Assembly: GCA_031552405.1 (NCBI GenBank)
Contig: JAVBMN010000020.1
Coordinates: 43,257-107,256 of the forward strand
Direction: 5' to 3'
Origin: UBA1794 sp031552405
GTDB taxonomy: Bacteria > Bacteroidota > Bacteroidia > Bacteroidales > Bacteroidaceae
DNA length: 64,000 bases
Positions within the stretch are counted from its first letter, which is position 1; each line of letters starts with the position of its first letter. Of this stretch, positions 8,354 through 16,946 are shown piece by piece. Under the pieces are notes generated by a model. The model ran no database searches. It worked only from the letters and a program-made list of their open reading frames with translations, and had not been told where the DNA came from. The position numbers were made by a program, and so were the translations under genes.

Positions 8354-11300
8354 TTACCTCCCTTTCAGCTTCTTGATGTAATCAGAAGGAAGCACTCCAT
8401 ACTCCGCCTTAAACGACTGGCGGAAGTAAGACATGTTGTTAAAGCCAACCCTTAAGGCTATTTCAGAGATGGGCATTTCAGAGGAGCGCATCAGTCCTTC
8501 GGCTTCCTGTATCCTGACTTTCCGGATCAATTCTGTTCCGGAAAGCCCGGTCAACGCCTTGACTTTCCGATAGAATGTGGATTCACTCATGTACGAGTGG
8601 TCGGCCAGGAAGGTTATGTTCAGTTGCTCCGACTCAATATTCTCCTTGATAAGTAAGGTTATCTTCTCTATAAATTCGCGATCCTGACGGCAGAAGACGT
8701 TCTCAATCGGGTGCTCTTCTTTCATTCCGACCGAAAAAGCGGCTGCCAGTTTTTTACGCGATTCAAGCAGGTTGTGCACCCTGCTTTGCAACAGCCGGGC
8801 TGTGAATGGTTTGGTGAGATAGGAATCCGCCCCCATGGAATAGCCTTCCGCTTTATCCTGCATAGAGTCCTTTGCTGTCAGCAAGATGATCGGGATGTGG
8901 CAAGTACGCAGGTCTTCTTTTACAGTTTTGCAAAGGTCGATCCCGTCTATAACAGGCATCATAATGTCACTGATAATAAGATCCGGTATCTGTTCAAAAG
9001 CGATTTCCATACCCGCCTGTCCGTTTTCCGCTTCCAGAATTTTGTATTCGGAGCTGAAAGAAGAGGCAATGTACTCACGGATATCCACATGGTCCTCCAC
9101 GATCAGCAAAACCGGGCGGGAATGCCCGGTGGCCTCCTTGGGTTCCTGAATAGAGTCCTCCGGCTGAGGCAATACGTCCTCCCGAGTTTCTTTGTGCAAT
9201 GCATCCGGATACATATTTCCGGTCAGGAGCCGAAGCGTAAATACTGTTCCTTTTTCCAGTTGGCTTTCCACCTCTATACTCCCTTCGTGCAGAGCCACCA
9301 GCGACTTAACCAAAGCCAGACCAATCCCCGTTCCCGAGGCCTGGTGCTTCTCCTTCGCCTGATAATAGCGGTCAAAGATATGAGGTAACGCCTCCGGGGC
9401 GATCCCGTAGCCGGTATCTGAGACACGGATCACCGTATACTCTTGGCCGGAGTCTACCACAGAGCCCAGCGTCAAGCCGATTTCTCCTTCCTGCGTATAT
9501 TTCACGGCATTGGACAACAGGTTGTTCAGAATCGTGGTCATCACATCCGCATCGAAATAAAGCTCTACATTATCCGTCTCAATATGGATCTTGAACTGCA
9601 GGCGGGGATTGCGGTTTAGCTCTTTGTAACGCAGCCCTATCTCTGTGACCAAGTGGGCCAGATTCCCTCTGGCCACCACAAGTTCCCGATTCTGAGTCTC
9701 CGTTTTCCGGAATTCCAGGATCTGATTCACCAGATCCAAAAGACGAAGTGCGCTGCGATGAATCGTCTGTATCTTCTTACTATATCCCCCTGCCAGGCCC
9801 TGGTCATTTACCAGATCTTCCAACGGACCCAAGATCAGGGTCAGCGGCGTGCGGAGCTCATGGGTGATATTCGTATAAAAGCGGAGGCGTTCCTGGTTCA
9901 GGTTTTGCTCATTCTGGCTGTTCCTTCGCTCTATCTCGAGCGAACTTTTCAACCTTAGTTTCCGCTTGTAGGACCTGATCCACATAAAAACAGCTAAGCC
10001 TATGACGCATACATACAAAAGTTTAGCATACCAGGTCAACCACAAAGGAGGATGAATCCGAATAGTCAGGGCTGCTATATGCTCCTCGTCCCAATCCTGG
10101 TTTCTCAGCCGGGCCTTTACCAGGAACCGGTAATTTCCCGGTGGAAGGTTACGAAACGTAACTCCATTCTCTCCATACGTATTGGACCATACTTCGTCCA
10201 GCCCTTCCATTTTATAGGCATATTCCACTTGCTTGCTCTGCGCATAATCGGGCACTACAAAAGAGATGCGAAGAGAGTTCTGATCGTGGTCTAAACCGAT
10301 ACTCCCATCTGCAGAGGGCAGAAAGAACTCAAAGCTATTATGCTCCACCTGCTTGTTGAACCCTTTACAGTCGATAATCTGAACCGGAGCCACCTGATGT
10401 TCCGCTTTCACGTCTTTCGGATTAAAATAACACACCCCGTTCAGTGATCCGAAGTACAACGTCCCATCGGAAGTCATACAGGTGGAGCCCTCTATAAAAT
10501 TGCCTGCAGGAATGCCATCCTGCCGGTTGTAATTGTGAAAACGCTGCTGCTGCTTATTCCAAAAAGAGACCCCTTGATTCGTACTGATCCAGATGGTACC
10601 GGAGGCATCCTCCTGTATGGCTCTTACAAAAAGATCTTCCAAGCCGTGCTTCGGACCGTACCAGTCAAATTGTCCGGGTTGGTTGGTATCCTTCACGTAC
10701 CCTACACCACTCCGGGTAGCGATCCAGACACCGCCCTTCGAGTCTAAGTAAAGCTGGTTTATCGCGCTGGAGAAGAAACCATTCCCAGTATTTAGCGTAT
10801 GTACCAGATTGTGGTCCCGATCGAACACGCACACGCCTCCTCCGTATGTCCCTACCCACAGTTTACCCTGGCGGTCATGCAATATACCGAATACCGACTT
10901 GTCAGACAGCTGGTTCGTGACCTTCTCTTCCTTCTGCGCTACACCGTCTTTATACATATAAATGCCGTACTCCGCACCGATCCACATCGCACCTCCGGTA
11001 TCTTCATAGAAGGTGATAATATCCACATATTCCATTCCCAACTCCACGCGCGTAATCTGTCCGGTTCGGGTATCAAGCCTCAACAAGCCATCATCATACA
11101 AACCTATCAGGAGTACACCCTTCCGGTTCTCGTGCATAGAGAACACCTGGGAGTAAGGCCGATGCTGGTACTTGGAAAGATCAATTGTGCGAACCAACTG
11201 ATTCTCCTTGAACACCGCTATTTTATTCTCGCCTCCCACCCATATCTGCTGGTCCTGGTCTGCATAAATGCCCCATACAGGATGGTTCTTTAACTTATTG

Positions 11301-12385
11301 GCTTTATTCATTGCGTAAGGAAGCGTCCGGAACAAGGGACGGGTATGACTGATAAAATCTACTCCGCTGCTGTAATTACCTATCCATATATTACCGAACG
11401 AGTCCTGCAACAAACTCCTGATATTCCCCGAAGAGAGCCCATTTTCATCACCGGTGGCGGCTATGTTTTTGAACTGCACCGTTTCCGGGCTCACAAAGCT
11501 GATGTGGTACAAATCGAGTATACTGATCCCCCCGATATCACTGGCAATCCACAGAGTCCCATCGCCCATCTCCTTGATATCGTAGATATGATCGGCTATC
11601 AGCGAATGCGGGTTGCCCGGCTCGTGCTTAAATACCAGAAACTCTTCGGTACGCGGGTTGAATAAAGCCAGTCCACGATTTGTCCCCATCCAGATATTTT
11701 CAAGGTGGTCTACAAAGATAGAATACACGCTGTTTCCAGGCAGGCTTTTGGAGTTTTGCGGGTCATGACGGAAATGACGGGCCGTTTTCCGGGCTACATC
11801 CATAATTGTCAATCCATCCTGTGCATGTCCTACATACAAATATCCCTTTCCATCATCAAAAGAGCACCAGTTCGAATTTTTGAGTCCCTTTATATTTTCA
11901 GAGGAATAAGCTGTATATTGCCTTGTCTCTTTATTATAATGTACCACTCCGTGGTGATGGTTGGCGATCCATATATTACCGTCTGCATCCTGTTCAATAT
12001 CTATGACTCCACTAATCAGGATGTTGCGAGGAGGGTCTACCCGGTAAAATTGGTGGGTAGCACAGTTGTAGGTCATCAGTATTGTAGTGGTACCAATCCA
12101 TAGCATATTGTCCTGCTTGTCATACAACAAGGCGGTGATCGCATCATTAACCAGCCCGGAATTGCTGACGGTAAAACTCGTGATGTTCTTCCCGTCGAAA
12201 CGGTTCAATCCGGATTCGGTAGCGATCCAGATAAATCCCTGCCCGTCCTGAACAATATGTTTCACATAGTTGTTGGAAAGCCCATCCTCCACACCCAGGT
12301 TTTTCAGAGCATACGCTTGGGCGGTATCGTGCATTGCACACCACAGTACAAGAGCCAGAACGGCTATAATCCGGTTTCGTTTCAT
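8354..12385 (-). CDS. Hybrid two-component system regulator (HTCS-1)
   Basis: A 1343-residue single-protein sensor and transcription regulator. Domains: signal peptide 1-24; two seven-bladed-propeller-type repeat regions about 30-690 (recurrent D..G.IWIGT motifs); Y_Y_Y beta-sandwich about 700-780; one membrane helix 782-803; coiled linker; HisKA with phospho-acceptor H842 (THELRTPL); HATPase about 935-1055 (NLLSNAVKY, DTGYGI, GTGIGLAL); receiver 1090-1208 with D1140 (SDIMMP); AraC-type helix-turn-helix about 1243-1341. The periplasmic propeller is expected to bind an oligosaccharide and the AraC domain to switch on nearby enzyme genes. The C-terminal 250 residues are nearly the same as in HTCS-2, 36 bases upstream, so the pair arose by tandem duplication. 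All key residues are present. Confidence 0.95.
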   Translation of the reverse strand: MKRNRIIAVLALVLWCAMHDTAQAYALKNLGVEDGLSNNYVKHIVQDGQGFIWIATESGLNRFDGKNITSFTVSNSGLVNDAITALLYDKQDNMLWIGTTTILMTYNCATHQFYRVDPPRNILISGVIDIEQDADGNIWIANHHHGVVHYNKETRQYTAYSSENIKGLKNSNWCSFDDGKGYLYVGHAQDGLTIMDVARKTARHFRHDPQNSKSLPGNSVYSIFVDHLENIWMGTNRGLALFNPRTEEFLVFKHEPGNPHSLIADHIYDIKEMGDGTLWIASDIGGISILDLYHISFVSPETVQFKNIAATGDENGLSSGNIRSLLQDSFGNIWIGNYSSGVDFISHTRPLFRTLPYAMNKANKLKNHPVWGIYADQDQQIWVGGENKIAVFKENQLVRTIDLSKYQHRPYSQVFSMHENRKGVLLIGLYDDGLLRLDTRTGQITRVELGMEYVDIITFYEDTGGAMWIGAEYGIYMYKDGVAQKEEKVTNQLSDKSVFGILHDRQGKLWVGTYGGGVCVFDRDHNLVHTLNTGNGFFSSAINQLYLDSKGGVWIATRSGVGYVKDTNQPGQFDWYGPKHGLEDLFVRAIQEDASGTIWISTNQGVSFWNKQQQRFHNYNRQDGIPAGNFIEGSTCMTSDGTLYFGSLNGVCYFNPKDVKAEHQVAPVQIIDCKGFNKQVEHNSFEFFLPSADGSIGLDHDQNSLRISFVVPDYAQSKQVEYAYKMEGLDEVWSNTYGENGVTFRNLPPGNYRFLVKARLRNQDWDEEHIAALTIRIHPPLWLTWYAKLLYVCVIGLAVFMWIRSYKRKLRLKSSLEIERRNSQNEQNLNQERLRFYTNITHELRTPLTLILGPLEDLVNDQGLAGGYSKKIQTIHRSALRLLDLVNQILEFRKTETQNRELVVARGNLAHLVTEIGLRYKELNRNPRLQFKIHIETDNVELYFDADVMTTILNNLLSNAVKYTQEGEIGLTLGSVVDSGQEYTVIRVSDTGYGIAPEALPHIFDRYYQAKEKHQASGTGIGLALVKSLVALHEGSIEVESQLEKGTVFTLRLLTGNMYPDALHKETREDVLPQPEDSIQEPKEATGHSRPVLLIVEDHVDIREYIASSFSSEYKILEAENGQAGMEIAFEQIPDLIISDIMMPVIDGIDLCKTVKEDLRTCHIPIILLTAKDSMQDKAEGYSMGADSYLTKPFTARLLQSRVHNLLESRKKLAAAFSVGMKEEHPIENVFCRQDREFIEKITLLIKENIESEQLNITFLADHSYMSESTFYRKVKALTGLSGTELIRKVRIQEAEGLMRSSEMPISEIALRVGFNNMSYFRQSFKAEYGVLPSDYIKKLKGR

Positions 12386-12421
12386 AAGTAATCGCTATTG
12401 TTCATTTCTCATCAATACTAT

Positions 12422-15400
12422 TTATCTCCCTTTCAACTTCCTGATGTAATCAGAAGGAAGCGCTCCATACTCCGCCTTAAACGACTGCCGGAAGTAGGCC
12501 ATGCTATTAAAACCCGCCCTTAAGGCTATCTCAGAGATAGGCATCTCAGAAGAGTGCATCATTTGTTCGGCCTCCTTTATCCTTACTTTTCGGATTAATT
12601 CGGTGCCAGACATCCCGGTCAGAGCCTTGACCTTCCGGTAAAATGTAGACTCGCTCATGAATAAGCGGTCGGCCAGGAAGATGATATTCAGTTGCTCCGA
12701 CTCAATGTTTTCCTTTATCAACGAGGTAACTTTCTCTATAAATTCGCGATCTTGCTGGCAGAATGCATCCTCAACCAGCTGCTCTTCTTTCATGCCGGTC
12801 GAGAAAGCCGTGGCCAGTTTCTTACGCGATTCAAGCAGGTTATCCACCCGGTTACGCAGCAACTGGGCAGTGAACGGCTTGGTGAGATAAGAGTCCGCCC
12901 CAATGGAATAACCTTCTGCTTTATCCTGCATAGAATCCTTTGCCGTCAGTAGGATGACCGGTATGTGACAAGTACGTACATCTTCTTTGACAGCCTTACA
13001 CAAGCTGATCCCATCCATTACGGGCATCATAATATCGCTGATAATAAGATCCGGGATCTGTTCAAAAGCGGTTTCCATACCTGCCTGGCCGTTTTCTGCG
13101 GTATATATGTCAAAGGTCTTTTCAAACAATCCGGTAATATATTCCAGAATCTCCTTGTTATCTTCCACAATCAAAAGACGCGGGGCCGATGATTCCTTCT
13201 TCTCTGTCAAAAGCTTACTTTCCTCAACATGCAAAGCTTCCGGATAGGTATATTCCCTGCGGAGGCGCACATAGAAAGAAGTACCTTCTCCTTCACTACT
13301 CTCCACGGTAATAGTCCCCTGATGAAGCTGTACCATATTCTTTACCAGGGCCAGGCCTATTCCCGATCCTGCTGCCTGATATTCACCCTGCACCTGGTAA
13401 TAACGATCGAAGATCTTTTCCAGCTGAGCGGCAGGAATACCTCTCCCCGTATCGCTGACCACCAACTCTGTATACTCCGAGTCATCGGCTGTGACATTTC
13501 TTAGCCGGATGGTTATCTCTCCCTCTTCGGTGTATTTCAGAGCGTTAGATATCAGGTTGTCCAGAATGATGGTGATCACCTCAGGATCGTAGTACAGTTC
13601 CGTATATGCGGCTTCCGGCAGCAGGTTTACAACCACCTGCTTATTCTGGTTCAGTTCCTTGTATTTCAGACCTATATCCCTCATCAGCAAGGACATATCT
13701 CCATACCTGACACGCAAAACCCGGTTATTTGTTTCGCTTCTCCTGAACTCCAGAATCTGGTTTATCAGGTTCGACAAGCGGGTGGCGCTCCGGTAAATCA
13801 GCGAAATCTTCTTGTTTTGTTCCGGTTGCTGGGCATGATCTTCCAGCAGATCCCCCAGCGGGCCGATGATCAGGGTCAATGGCGTTCTAAGTTCATGCGC
13901 CACATTGGTATAAAACCGGAGTTTCTCATCGTTCAACTCCTGTTCTTTGCGGTGATTCTCTTTCTCTAAATAAAGAAGGCTCTCTAAGTTTAGTTTCCGT
14001 TTGTAGAAACGCGCCAGGAGGAAGATTACCCCAAAAACAAGGATATAGTAAAGCGTCTTCGCCCACCAGGAGAGCCAGAAGGGTGGCAGCACCTCTATTT
14101 GCATGGACGCAGTCTGCTGAGACCATTCCTGGTTACGGATCCGTGATTTCACAGTGAAGGTGTAACTGCCGGGAGGCACATTACGAAAGGTAATCTGATT
14201 CTGTCCGTTGGCCGAGCGCCACGCCTCATCCATCCCATCCAGGCGGTACTGGTACTCTACCTGCCCGTTCAGGGCATAGTCCATAACATTAAACTCTACG
14301 GTGAACGTATTCTGATTGTGTTTCAGGCTTACCCGGGGGATCAGCGAAACACTTACCGCACTTTCCCCACCCGGATTTTCCGTTTCATAGTATGTAAAAG
14401 CAGTAACCCGCACATTCGGGAACTCCCGTTTCGCAAGGCGTTCGCCTGCGTTGACATAGCAAAGTCCGTCCTGCGAGCCAAAATACAGGGTACCGTCTGC
14501 CCCCTTCGCCACCGAGGCATTCATAAAGAATCCCAGCGGGATATGGTCTGAATGGGCATAGTTATCAAAGCGTTTGTTATGGAGCGAGTAGCGACTGATG
14601 CCAGAGTTGGTAGTCATCCACATCTCCCCGGGAAGCCCTTCCGCCACAGCGCGGATATAATCATCCGCAATCCCGTCTTTTTGATTCAATAAGTGAAGCT
14701 TTTGGTAATGGTCGCCCGGATCTAACCGCACCGCCCCATCGCGGGTGGCCACCCACATCCGGCCTCCGGAATCCCTGAACAGATGACTGATACCGTTAGA
14801 AGGAAATCCCCTGTTCATATCCAACACACGCACGGGAGCGAAATCCGGAGTAATGATACTGATCCCGCTGATCTGTGTACCAATCCACATATTCCCGTCT
14901 GCATCCTGGGAGATGCTTTGGATCAGGTTGTTCCAGATCCCTATTTTGTCGCCATCCAATGCACGTACTTCACCACTATCCGGGTTGTATTTGATAACTC
15001 CGTAGTTTGTGCCTACCCATACGTTGTGGTCTTTGTCTTCATACAGACAGTTTACATACCCTTCTAAAGAGCGGTTACCCGTCAGTTTTACCGGTTCAAA
15101 ACGCTCATTTCGGGGATTGTAACGTAACACTCCTCCTGCCAAAGTACCCAGCCACACGCTTCCCCGGCTATCACACAAGGCAGACAGCACGCCATTGCCA
15201 GGCAGGTTTCCTGTCTCCTTACTAAAAGTTTTCTGTTTCTTTCCGTTCTTATAAAGATTAATTCCTGCATCTGTTACAACCCACACCTGTTGATCCTGGT
15301 CTACGCACACTGCCTGAACGCTTTTTCCGCTCAGGCCGTTCGTATCGCCTTTGACGGAGGAATAGGTAATCGTATGGAAGAATGACTTCCGATGACTGAC

Positions 15401-16465
15401 AAAGTTCAGACCACCCCCATACGTGCCTATCCATATATTCCCGAAAGAGTCCTGAAACAGGGAAGTGACGGAGGAATTGGATAGTCCGGTAGGAAGATCA
15501 CTGGCTAGTATATTCTGGAAGCGGACCTCCTCCGGCGATGACAACATGCACTGGCGGATGTCCAGTATACTGACTCCCCCGCGCAAGGTTCCTATCCACA
15601 AATCTTTCTGATTGACCTCCTGGATACAATATACATTAGGTTCTGGCAGGCTGTACGGATTGCCCGGTTCATGGTTAAAGACTGTAAAACGATCCTCCCC
15701 AGGGCGATATAATGCCAGGCCACCTGATGTGGCTAACCAGACATTTCTCCAAGAGTCGATACAAATTTGAAACACCCGATTGGAGGGCAGGCTGTGCGGA
15801 TCATCCGGGTTGCGCTCAAAATGCTTTACTTTTCCGTCTTTCAGCGAAACCACACTCAGCCCCTCGTTCACATGACCGATGTACAGCGTTCCCTTCCCAT
15901 CATCGGCCACGCTCCATATATTATGGTCTTTCAACGCCGGAAGGCGGGATTCGTCATAATGAATGATGGTGTTTGAACGCACGTTTAGCTTCTTCAAACC
16001 ATTGTTATAAGTACCAATCCACAGGTTGCCGTCCGCAGCCAGGCACAAGTCGGTAATACCATTTGCTCCTGTTCCATTGGGATATTCTGTTGATATCGGA
16101 TAATGCGTAAAGGTCTGCGTAGCGCAATCAAACGCATTTAGTCCGCTGCGTTGCGTAGCAATCCATATCTTATTGTGGTGCTTGTCTGCAAGCACCTTGT
16201 TCAGACCGTTACTATTTATTGTATTGCTATCCACCGGATGAGTCTTATACACCCTGAAATGGCTTCCATCAAACCGGTTCAGACCCCATTCAGTGGCAAA
16301 CCAAAGAAATCCATCCCGGTCTTGTGTGATACTCTTTATATAATTACATGATAGTCCACGTTCAAGACCTATCTTCTCAATTGAATAAGAAGAGGACGAT
16401 TCTGCACAAACAGGAAGCCCTGCCATTACAAAAAAGAACGCTACTACCATCCGGTATTTATACAT
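12422..16465 (-). CDS. Hybrid two-component system regulator (HTCS-2)
   Basis: A 1347-residue HTCS with the same layout as HTCS-1: signal peptide about 1-21, propeller repeats about 30-715, Y_Y_Y domain, membrane helix around 800, HisKA with H857 (AHELRTPL), HATPase (NLISNALKY, DTGRGI, GSGIGLAL), receiver 1094-1212 with D1144, and AraC DNA-binding domain 1245-1345. The ATG at 16465 is preferred because it opens directly into the signal peptide; an ATG at 16480 adds five residues and cannot be excluded. The sensor halves of HTCS-1 and HTCS-2 differ far more than the receiver/AraC halves, suggesting different sugar ligands with similar DNA targets. It is the first gene of the pair; its promoter (16525-16532) is flanked by 13-base direct repeats. 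Confidence 0.95.
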   Translation of the reverse strand: MYKYRMVVAFFFVMAGLPVCAESSSSYSIEKIGLERGLSCNYIKSITQDRDGFLWFATEWGLNRFDGSHFRVYKTHPVDSNTINSNGLNKVLADKHHNKIWIATQRSGLNAFDCATQTFTHYPISTEYPNGTGANGITDLCLAADGNLWIGTYNNGLKKLNVRSNTIIHYDESRLPALKDHNIWSVADDGKGTLYIGHVNEGLSVVSLKDGKVKHFERNPDDPHSLPSNRVFQICIDSWRNVWLATSGGLALYRPGEDRFTVFNHEPGNPYSLPEPNVYCIQEVNQKDLWIGTLRGGVSILDIRQCMLSSPEEVRFQNILASDLPTGLSNSSVTSLFQDSFGNIWIGTYGGGLNFVSHRKSFFHTITYSSVKGDTNGLSGKSVQAVCVDQDQQVWVVTDAGINLYKNGKKQKTFSKETGNLPGNGVLSALCDSRGSVWLGTLAGGVLRYNPRNERFEPVKLTGNRSLEGYVNCLYEDKDHNVWVGTNYGVIKYNPDSGEVRALDGDKIGIWNNLIQSISQDADGNMWIGTQISGISIITPDFAPVRVLDMNRGFPSNGISHLFRDSGGRMWVATRDGAVRLDPGDHYQKLHLLNQKDGIADDYIRAVAEGLPGEMWMTTNSGISRYSLHNKRFDNYAHSDHIPLGFFMNASVAKGADGTLYFGSQDGLCYVNAGERLAKREFPNVRVTAFTYYETENPGGESAVSVSLIPRVSLKHNQNTFTVEFNVMDYALNGQVEYQYRLDGMDEAWRSANGQNQITFRNVPPGSYTFTVKSRIRNQEWSQQTASMQIEVLPPFWLSWWAKTLYYILVFGVIFLLARFYKRKLNLESLLYLEKENHRKEQELNDEKLRFYTNVAHELRTPLTLIIGPLGDLLEDHAQQPEQNKKISLIYRSATRLSNLINQILEFRRSETNNRVLRVRYGDMSLLMRDIGLKYKELNQNKQVVVNLLPEAAYTELYYDPEVITIILDNLISNALKYTEEGEITIRLRNVTADDSEYTELVVSDTGRGIPAAQLEKIFDRYYQVQGEYQAAGSGIGLALVKNMVQLHQGTITVESSEGEGTSFYVRLRREYTYPEALHVEESKLLTEKKESSAPRLLIVEDNKEILEYITGLFEKTFDIYTAENGQAGMETAFEQIPDLIISDIMMPVMDGISLCKAVKEDVRTCHIPVILLTAKDSMQDKAEGYSIGADSYLTKPFTAQLLRNRVDNLLESRKKLATAFSTGMKEEQLVEDAFCQQDREFIEKVTSLIKENIESEQLNIIFLADRLFMSESTFYRKVKALTGMSGTELIRKVRIKEAEQMMHSSEMPISEIALRAGFNSMAYFRQSFKAEYGALPSDYIRKLKGR

Positions 16466-16510
16466 CGTTACCCACTTCATCCCGCTACCTGTTTCATTTT
16501 ACAAATAAAT

Positions 16511-16550
16511 ATTCATTCACTTCCCAAAGTTAATATGATTCATTCACTTC
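16511..16550 (-). promoter_or_regulatory. HTCS-2 promoter framed by 13-base direct repeats
   Basis: On the minus strand TAACTTTG (16525-16532) fits the -7 consensus. ATTCATTCACTTC occurs (plus-strand reading) at 16511-16523 and again at 16538-16550, one copy on each side of the -7 box with a 27-base period. This placement could serve autoregulation. Confidence 0.5.
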
Positions 16551-16615
16551 ACGACCCACTTTTGCTATCTATTTACTGCATCTTCCCCGCTATCAGGAAT
16601 TTTGAAGCCGAAGAG

Positions 16616-16639
16616 TCTTTCTTTGAAGGGAGAGAGTCC
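16616..16639 (+). promoter_or_regulatory. Candidate HTCS operator, copy 2
   Basis: A 24-base element with core GAAGGGAGAGAGTCC, one mismatch to 7794-7817 (other strand). It ends exactly 22 bases before TATCTTTG at 16662. A much weaker relative (TTTGACGGTGGAGCATTCC, 19820-19838) sits at the same distance from the -7 box of the 19976 gene. Confidence 0.65.
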
Positions 16640-16661
16640 CTCCTGTACTTCAGTACTGCCC

Positions 16662-16669
16662 TATCTTTG
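16662..16669 (+). promoter_or_regulatory. -7 element (TATCTTTG) for the 16947 gene
   Basis: Matches TAnnTTTG. It implies a leader of about 270 bases before the ATG at 16947. The leader contains a weak hairpin with a run of seven T (about 16771-16788) and a GCACGG/CCGTGT hairpin (16795-16812), but no credible ORF; an attenuator is possible but not shown. Confidence 0.6.
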
Positions 16670-16946
16670 CAACATCCTACAAATGAACGGATAAATTATA
16701 CAAAACCTTAACCCTTTAAAATGTATCTGCATGAGAAAATGTAACCTTATTATCCCACTCCTTTCATAAGATTCCCCTTGCGGGACTTTTTTTGCACGGC
16801 ATCCGTGTACGATAACAGCAATTAGCTAAACAAATTATTCGCGTTTATTCCCCATTTTATCCTGTCGTCATTTTTAACAAGAATCAAAGATATGGCATTC
16901 TTTTAAACTTACGACTCTTTTACTCACCTTTTTAATAACGATCAAA

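Noticed and set aside
8711..9388. 225-codon plus-strand ORF inside HTCS-1
   Set aside because: Antisense to the receiver and kinase domains; no independent protein signature.
16680..16946. Riboswitch in the long leader of the 16947 gene
   Set aside because: Only weak hairpins are seen and no known riboswitch core could be recognised.
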